A stretch of DNA of 9,711 nt from Pedobacter sp. GTDB taxonomy: Bacteria > Bacteroidota > Bacteroidia > Sphingobacteriales > Sphingobacteriaceae. Shown piece after piece: positions 5,330 to 9,711 of this stretch. Within the stretch, counting starts at the first letter, position 1; the number at the start of each line of letters is the position of its first letter. The stretch covers positions 1 to 9,711 of the forward strand of contig JASLGV010000369.1 in NCBI GenBank assembly GCA_030149995.1, written 5' to 3'. The notes below the pieces were generated by a model. It had not been told where the DNA came from. It worked only from the letters and a program-made list of their open reading frames with translations, and did not search any database. The translations under genes were made by a program, and so were the position numbers.

Positions 5330-7708
5330 TTAAAAAAACTGATATCGTAATTTGAGATAAAAGGCCCGGCCAGGCTTTTGTACATTGAAATTATCGTAGA
5401 GCTTAACATTCCCAATATTTCTGCACTCTGCCGCCAGCGAAAGTTTAGGTTTTGCAAAGTGATAATACACGCCTGCGTTGTTTGCCAGCTGGCCCAATCT
5501 GCCATCGCGTGGAATGATTAAAGAGGTTTGAAAATCTTCTACTTTTTTGAAAAGTCCGGGTTCCTGGTTCTTTGGTATGGCCTGCAAAAAGAACCGGTGG
5601 GTATAATTACCATTCCAGTTGAATTCCATTCGGTCGCCTTTTTCAAAAACATTCCTGAAAAACGTATTAAACCAGAAATTTCCAAAAAAGAAAGGCACAT
5701 TGGGAACGCGCGAACCTTCTAAATTTTTAAACATGGCTTCTTCAATTCCTACTCTCCGTATATCCTGGTAGGTTACATTGGCACCAAAATCAAAATACCT
5801 GGAAGGTGCATAACTTGACTCCAGCTCAAAGCCTTTAACTTCTGCCCGTTCATAATTGATGTAGCGGCTAAAAGGAATATCCAGCTGAAGAAATATAATG
5901 TCCTGAACTTTGCGGTAAAAAAGCCCGCCAGAAAGTGTAAAACTACGCTCGCCATCTTGTACACGATATTGCCCGTTCAGGTTTATGTTATGGCTCTTTT
6001 CGGGTTTTAAGTCCATGTTCTCCTTAATCAACCGGGCATCTCCAAAAATTTCATATTCGTCTGGCAGCCGGGTGGCATATTCGTAAGAAGATTTGATCAG
6101 ATAATTTCCGCGTTTCCATCTTAAGCCCGCCAGGTAACCAAGCTGTTGTCCGCTGCCTGTAGAGCGAAATCCCATACCGAAATTATCTGTGGTGTATCCA
6201 ACTGTTTTGAACTGGTAGTATTTGAGGGCCACCACGCTCTCTATTTCTTTGTTCAGCCAATTACTACGGAGACCAAGAGCAGTATTATCTTTGCGGTATG
6301 ATGCCGGCACGCTCAATACATCAATATTTTCTATGGCCGAAATGGCTCCCAGCGGATCACTTCCCCTGCGGTTTTGCTGATAATACAATTCGCTAAAATC
6401 AAGTACATGCCTATCAGAAAGATCATAAGAAACATTTAAGCGGGAAGAAAAGAACTTATAATCAATCTGCTGGTTATTGCCCTGGTTAATTTCACCAGGC
6501 CGTAAATTGCGACCGATAATCTGTCCATCCCAACCATACCTGACTGTTGCCGTATCAATAAATTTAGTTTTAAAGATGCTGTAGGTTGCAACAGCATTTA
6601 CTTTCATTCGTTCATTCAAAAAACGCTTGTTGTAGGTGAGTAAACTGGTATAATTTTTCTCTTTCGAATAAGCCTCGCCATATACTTTGTCCATTTGCGA
6701 ATCGTGCTGTATTTCTTTATAGAAACTGGAGCTAATCAGGGTAAGCCGCAGATCGTCTGCCCATGTTTTGTTTTGAATACCTGCATATCCTTCGGCATAG
6801 TAGGTATTGGTGGCATCGTGAAAGCGCTTAGCATCCTTATAGGTAACAGGACTCGTTGTTTGAGGAGCGTTAACGGTATAATTATTGTCTGAATAATTGA
6901 AAGCACTGTTGGTTCCGATATACCAGGTCTTTGCTTTGTTTCTCCATAACCCATTAGCGGTTGCCCGGTGTGTGTTAAATGAACCTGTTTCATAAGACAG
7001 TTCTGCAAAATTCTTATTGTCTTTTCTCGATACAAGATTTACACCGCCACCCAAAGCATCGGAAGCCAGGTATAAAGGCATCACACCTTTATAGATTTCT
7101 ACGCTTTCGAGCATATTAACAGGAATAGTACCCAGGCTGAAACCATGGCCAAATAATTCGATGGGGATTCCATCCTTAAACAGTTTTACCGCTTTTCCCT
7201 GCAGGCCACCTAAATTAATCTGTACTTCTGATCCAACGGCACCGTCGCTGCGCAGTCTCAGGCCAGATGCCCTGTTCAATACATCGCCTACATCGCCCCC
7301 CTTATCATAAGATTTTTGCAAATCGATTACCTGAACTGAAAAAGGCGACTGCTGGATGGATTCTTTAACATTTGCAGATTTTATGGTCACCTCGTTAAGT
7401 CCTATTGATTTGTTTTCCAGGTTCTTTAACTCAACATCAAACCGGTCTAACTGATTGCAATCGGTATTTATTTCTGTCTGTTTCAAAAATGTATTGCGGT
7501 TGTGTAACTGAAGGATGTGTTTTCCCTTTATCAGTTCAACGGTTAGGATACCCAGATCATTGGTATTTCCTTTTATAACCCCATCGATGGTAACCGTTAT
7601 ATTGGGAACTGCCTTGCCCGTCTGATTGTAAATATAAATTTGTACAGGACAGGCAATTCCTGCCATACAAATAGACAATAAGCAATAAGTAAGTATAACT
7701 TTAATCAA
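5330..7708 (-). CDS. TonB-dependent outer-membrane receptor, XusA-like
   Basis: A 792-residue receptor, first gene of the operon. Residues 1-19 are a signal peptide (cleavage likely after AGIA). About 20-95 is a carboxypeptidase-regulatory-like beta-sandwich of the kind Bacteroidota add to these receptors. About 115-229 is the plug, with SPFSVQVIDLQ, DVLNRASGLRLRSDG, KLFKDGIPIEL, ESVEIYKGVMPLYLASDALGGG and VNLVSR in the expected order. About 238-792 is the beta-barrel, which ends in LKLRYQFF with the usual terminal phenylalanine. It would import a ferric siderophore with energy from TonB-ExbBD, which are not in the window. The start is TTG at 7706-7708: an in-frame stop lies four codons before it, and the next ATG (codon 15) would remove most of the signal peptide. 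Regulation is probably by the divergent AraC-type gene. The siderophore cannot be named from sequence. Confidence 0.93.
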   Translation of the reverse strand: MIKVILTYCLLSICMAGIACPVQIYIYNQTGKAVPNITVTIDGVIKGNTNDLGILTVELIKGKHILQLHNRNTFLKQTEINTDCNQLDRFDVELKNLENKSIGLNEVTIKSANVKESIQQSPFSVQVIDLQKSYDKGGDVGDVLNRASGLRLRSDGAVGSEVQINLGGLQGKAVKLFKDGIPIELFGHGFSLGTIPVNMLESVEIYKGVMPLYLASDALGGGVNLVSRKDNKNFAELSYETGSFNTHRATANGLWRNKAKTWYIGTNSAFNYSDNNYTVNAPQTTSPVTYKDAKRFHDATNTYYAEGYAGIQNKTWADDLRLTLISSSFYKEIQHDSQMDKVYGEAYSKEKNYTSLLTYNKRFLNERMKVNAVATYSIFKTKFIDTATVRYGWDGQIIGRNLRPGEINQGNNQQIDYKFFSSRLNVSYDLSDRHVLDFSELYYQQNRRGSDPLGAISAIENIDVLSVPASYRKDNTALGLRSNWLNKEIESVVALKYYQFKTVGYTTDNFGMGFRSTGSGQQLGYLAGLRWKRGNYLIKSSYEYATRLPDEYEIFGDARLIKENMDLKPEKSHNINLNGQYRVQDGERSFTLSGGLFYRKVQDIIFLQLDIPFSRYINYERAEVKGFELESSYAPSRYFDFGANVTYQDIRRVGIEEAMFKNLEGSRVPNVPFFFGNFWFNTFFRNVFEKGDRMEFNWNGNYTHRFFLQAIPKNQEPGLFKKVEDFQTSLIIPRDGRLGQLANNAGVYYHFAKPKLSLAAECRNIGNVKLYDNFNVQKPGRAFYLKLRYQFF

Positions 7709-7748
7709 AGTCTTTTATTTAAACTAATTATAAACTAAATTTGTGAGG

Positions 7749-7756
7749 CAAAGGTA
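7749..7756 (-). promoter_or_regulatory. -7 box of the iron-uptake operon promoter
   Basis: The minus strand reads TACCTTTG followed by C, an exact match to TAnnTTTG, about 40 bases before the receptor start codon. This places the transcript start near 7743. No TTG or TTTG is found 17-23 bases upstream, so the -33 element is missing. That is what one expects of a promoter needing an activator, and the candidate activator gene is divergent from it. Confidence 0.55.
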
Positions 7757-7778
7757 TCTCTTTTGTTCAGGTGGGTAT
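7753..7778. repeat. Tandem GGTAT half-sites in the divergent promoter, candidate operator
   Basis: GGTAT occurs at 7753-7757 and again at 7774-7778, exactly 21 bases (two helical turns) apart in the same orientation. A weaker AGTAT lies at 7792-7796. AraC-family proteins carry two helix-turn-helix motifs per subunit and often bind direct repeats with such spacing. The upstream copy falls where the missing -33 box of the receptor promoter would be. The repeat is only five bases long and the inner copy overlaps the -7 box, so this is a candidate, not a proven site. Confidence 0.25.
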
Positions 7779-7796
7779 TTATGAATTAGGAAGTAT

Positions 7797-7804
7797 TAGT
7801 TTTG
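7797..7804 (+). promoter_or_regulatory. -7 box for the AraC-type regulator gene
   Basis: TAGTTTTG matches TAnnTTTG and ends 16 bases before the ATG at 7821. No TTTG stands at the proper distance upstream, although TATTT at 7776-7780 is 16 bases away. If used, the leader would be only about ten bases long. The two -7 boxes of this divergent region are about 40 bases apart, so the two promoters likely share control sites. Confidence 0.4.
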
Positions 7805-7820
7805 AGAATGGAAGTTTATT

Positions 7821-8822
7821 ATGGGGTTTATATTTCAGGGTAACGATTTTAGTGAATTTCTTTCATCTGCCAGCCTGGGCGATATTGAGCTGCCTACTCC
7901 TGGTATTGAAGCCACGGAACAAATCAGGCTATTGACTTCAAAGGGAGAAATTTGTTATAAAGAATATCAGGTTAAAGATGATTTAAGCATCCTTCAGGGC
8001 GGCTACAACCTTAATGAAGATATCACCATATATGGAAAAGGTGAGTCTCCTTTACTGGAAATGCACTTTAATTTGTCTGATCAGGATATTTATTATCAAA
8101 ATAATTCGGTCAACAGGATATTGGCACCGGCCATGTCGAGCAACATTACCGCGCTTTCTGCAGAAGAAAATAAAGCCAGGATATCCTTCAACAAAGACCA
8201 TTCTTATCATACTTTTGACGTTCATCTTCCACTGTCTATCTTTGCGAATTATGCAGGGGAAAGTAAAATAATGGATCGTTTTTTACATGCCATCGAGCAT
8301 AACCTTAGTGCTAAACTCTCGCCCCACGAAATTAAGGTAACGCCCAAAATCTACAGTACCATTCAGGCAATCAGGAATTGTACTTTTGAGGGGTTGACTA
8401 AAAAAATCTACCTGGAATCAAAAGTGTATGAATTAATTGCTTATTTACACGAAAGTTCTGAAAACAACCATACTCAACATCCGCTTTCACCTGCAGACGA
8501 AGAACGGATTAAATATGCAGCGGTTCTGATTCGCGAAAACCTGGATAGTCCATTTACAATTATGGAACTTGCCCGTAAACTGGGTATCAATCAGACGAAA
8601 CTTAAAAGTGGCTTTAAATCTATTTTTGGCAGCACTGTATTCGGCTATCTGCAAGAGACGCGGATGGAGATGGCCCGCAAACATTTACTGGATACAAACC
8701 TGACAATTCAGCAGATAAGTACTTTATCTGGCTATAAAAGTATCTCAAACTTTAGTACTGCATTTAAGCAGACTTATGGTTACTCGCCGAACAGGTTACG
8801 CGGTAAAACCATTGCATCTTAA
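7821..8822 (+). CDS. AraC-family transcriptional regulator, PchR-type
   Basis: A 333-residue cytoplasmic regulator. Residues about 1-215 form a ligand-sensing domain of the PchR/YbtA kind, including the segment HTFDVHLPLSIFANYAG, typical of regulators that respond to a siderophore. The C-terminal AraC domain has two helix-turn-helix motifs: TIMELARKLGINQTKLKSGF (from about 246) and the region 295-323, which contains TIQQISTLSGYKSISNFSTAF and ends in the family signature FKQTYGYSPNRLR. Length agrees with the family. A GGAAG motif seven bases before the ATG is a modest ribosome site. An earlier ATG at 7808 is out of frame and closes after 11 codons. The gene is divergent from the receptor operon with 112 bases between starts, the common place for a siderophore-responsive activator. 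Its target and effector are inferred from position; it could also regulate itself. Confidence 0.92.
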   Translation: MGFIFQGNDFSEFLSSASLGDIELPTPGIEATEQIRLLTSKGEICYKEYQVKDDLSILQGGYNLNEDITIYGKGESPLLEMHFNLSDQDIYYQNNSVNRILAPAMSSNITALSAEENKARISFNKDHSYHTFDVHLPLSIFANYAGESKIMDRFLHAIEHNLSAKLSPHEIKVTPKIYSTIQAIRNCTFEGLTKKIYLESKVYELIAYLHESSENNHTQHPLSPADEERIKYAAVLIRENLDSPFTIMELARKLGINQTKLKSGFKSIFGSTVFGYLQETRMEMARKHLLDTNLTIQQISTLSGYKSISNFSTAFKQTYGYSPNRLRGKTIAS

Positions 8823-8842
8823 GATTAAAGAGCTGGCATACC

Positions 8843-8904
8843 TTAACCCATTGCCTACTAACCATTTGCTTTTATGATTATGCTTTAACTCTGTAATGGG
8901 TTAA
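8843..8904. repeat. Perfect 10-bp inverted repeat downstream of the regulator
   Basis: TTAACCCATT (8843-8852) and AATGGGTTAA (8895-8904) are exact reverse complements. Two more inner pairs, one of them G-U, could extend the stem to 12 bp. The 42-base loop contains a TGCTTTTATGATTATGCTTT direct repeat. No T-run follows on either strand, so this is not a normal intrinsic terminator. It begins 21 bases after the regulator's stop codon and could cap the regulator mRNA or act as a control site for the next gene. Confidence 0.55.
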
Positions 8905-8911
8905 AAACATA

Positions 8912-8939
8912 TTGGAATTTCTGTCAAAAAATATCTTTA
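8912..8939 (+). promoter_or_regulatory. Weak candidate promoter of the small secreted-protein gene
   Basis: TATCTTTA at 8932-8939 matches TAnnTTTG in seven of eight positions, and TTG at 8912-8914 lies 17 bases upstream, at the low end of the accepted -33 spacing. The leader would be about 35 bases, very AT-rich and without a Shine-Dalgarno, as usual in this group. Confidence 0.35.
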
Positions 8940-8978
8940 AAAGAATAAATTAATCATAAACTAAATAATTAAACAAGT

Positions 8979-9401
8979 ATGAAGAAAATCATCACAGCGC
9001 TTTTATTATTATTTTCAATTCAGGCCCTAACATTTGCACAGAAAACCAGGGTTTCTGCTACAGAAAACAAAACAACCTCTAAAGTTCCGAATAAAGTCGA
9101 AATGAAATATAAAGGTTTCGTTTCTTTAAAATTCATTTACGATAAAAAAACAGATTTTATATCGGATTTACAGATCTACCTCGTAGATGCCGGGAAAACG
9201 ACAGGCGAATACAAAACATTAGAGATTACTGAAAATGAAGGCGGTATACCTTATGAAATGTATTGTGAGGCAACCTACAAAGACCGTGCATATTTAGTTG
9301 TTTATAAACCTAAATCTATGAATACGGTAACACTAACCATTATCAATCCAAAAACAAAAGAATCTAAAGATTATACCTTAAAAAGGGATCTTAGCAAATA
9401 A
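8979..9401 (+). CDS. Small secreted protein of unknown function
   Basis: I do not recognise this 140-residue protein. Residues 1-20 are a clear signal peptide (MKKIITALLLLFSIQALTFA) with cleavage before Gln21. There is no lipobox, so it is predicted to be periplasmic or secreted. A lysine- and threonine-rich linker (about 22-42) leads to a compact domain of alternating strands: GFVSLKFIYD, FISDLQIYLVD, YKTLEITENEG, DRAYLVVYKP, VTLTIINPKT and DYTLKRD. This looks like one small beta-sandwich or barrel, with a single cysteine in EMYCEATY. The protein is rich in lysine. It lies 156 bases after the regulator on the same strand, with its own weak promoter and a strong terminator behind it, so it is probably a separate single-gene unit. 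Nothing in the sequence ties it to iron uptake. Confidence 0.8.
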   Translation: MKKIITALLLLFSIQALTFAQKTRVSATENKTTSKVPNKVEMKYKGFVSLKFIYDKKTDFISDLQIYLVDAGKTTGEYKTLEITENEGGIPYEMYCEATYKDRAYLVVYKPKSMNTVTLTIINPKTKESKDYTLKRDLSK

Positions 9402-9420
9402 ATCTTGTAAAAAATCGGGC

Positions 9421-9435
9421 ACATATAATATATGT
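9421..9435. repeat. Short AT-rich palindrome after the secreted-protein gene
   Basis: ACATATAATATATGT is a perfect 7+1+7 inverted repeat 19 bases after the stop codon, loosely framed by CGG and CCG. With no loop it cannot form a good RNA hairpin. It could be a protein-binding site or chance in AT-rich DNA. Confidence 0.3.
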
Positions 9436-9485
9436 TGTACCGGACCTTGTTCTCTACCAGGAACTGTCCATAAGATCCGTTTTTT

Positions 9486-9525
9486 CAACTCACTAATTCT
9501 GATGAATTGGTGAGTTGTTTATTTT
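9486..9525 (+). terminator. Strong rho-independent terminator
   Basis: Fourteen bases from 9486 to 9499 (starting CAACTCAC) pair with 9504-9517 (ending GTGAGTTG) around a TGAT loop, with a single G-U pair. TTTATTTT follows. The wobble forms only in plus-strand RNA, and on the minus strand the following bases are A, so it serves the secreted-protein gene, 85 bases after its stop. Confidence 0.85.
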
Positions 9526-9711
9526 GGTTCAAATTCAATTGCCTTCAATCCGGGATTTTGTTGCATGTTAAAATAACTTGTAATTAAGTTAGATAAATAC
9601 ATTACCTGTCTGGTACCGTTTTAATTATTTCTCCTGCACACCGCTCCATCATTTCTTTCATTTCACACAATCTTTTATCATTCTGTATAACTCAAGCTAC
9701 AAGAAGAATTC
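9526..9711. other. Gene-free tail of the window
   Basis: I see no credible gene on either strand. The longest frames are under 20-25 codons. The stretch is AT-rich, with no hairpin, tRNA or repeat that I can support. The last six bases are GAATTC. Confidence 0.5.

Noticed and set aside
7808..7843. Out-of-frame 11-codon upstream reading frame overlapping the regulator start
   Set aside because: It begins at or next to the predicted transcript start, has no ribosome site of its own and no recognisable leader-peptide character.
9706..9711. GAATTC at the very end of the window, suggesting a cloned fragment edge
   Set aside because: A six-base site at the end may be coincidence; another GAATTC occurs near 5306, so no complete-digest boundary is implied.
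1..9711. CRISPR arrays, insertion sequences, toxin-antitoxin pairs or phage genes
   Set aside because: No regular repeat-spacer pattern, transposase, terminal repeats or small paired genes are visible.

Overview
The window looks like a chromosomal piece of a Bacteroidota member of the Sphingobacteriaceae type (Pedobacter or Mucilaginibacter-like). The grounds are moderately low GC, promoter boxes of the TAnnTTTG type, mostly absent Shine-Dalgarno sequences, a tRNA with no encoded CCA, and Bacteroidota-typical families (START-like protein, DUF4374 lipoprotein, a TonB-dependent receptor with an N-terminal carboxypeptidase-regulatory-like domain). The genus is an inference from family content, not a search result.

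Layout. Positions 1-1223 are a housekeeping pair on the minus strand: a START-like domain protein and, 27 bases further on, the N-terminal 271 codons of an LptF/LptG-type lipopolysaccharide-export permease that runs out of the window. A plus-strand elongator tRNA-Met(CAU) with its own promoter and intrinsic terminator lies at 1294-1468. About 500 bases without a gene follow (1469-1977), holding a few short repeats and the probable 3' hairpin of the next operon. Positions 1978-7708 are a four-gene minus-strand iron-uptake operon, in transcription order: TonB-dependent receptor, DUF4374 lipoprotein, PepSY four-helix membrane protein, DUF4198 secreted protein. Divergent from it, across 112 bases, is a PchR-type AraC-family regulator (7821-8822). 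A 157-base spacer with a perfect 10-base inverted repeat leads to an unrecognised small secreted protein (8979-9401), a strong intrinsic terminator (9486-9525) and a tail with no visible gene.

How it works together (inference). The receptor, DUF4374 lipoprotein and PepSY protein match in type and order the xus xenosiderophore locus of Bacteroides thetaiotaomicron (XusA, XusB, XusC). A ferric siderophore would be caught at the surface by the lipoprotein and receptor, imported with TonB energy, and its iron reduced at the inner membrane by the PepSY protein through heme held by four histidines. The DUF4198 protein, whose predicted mature N-terminus is a histidine, is an added periplasmic component of unknown role. 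The divergent PchR-like regulator probably activates the operon when the siderophore is present. The operon promoter has a strong -7 box but no -33 box, as expected if it needs an activator. A terminator-like hairpin between the lipoprotein and PepSY genes may lower expression of the two distal genes relative to the two surface genes.
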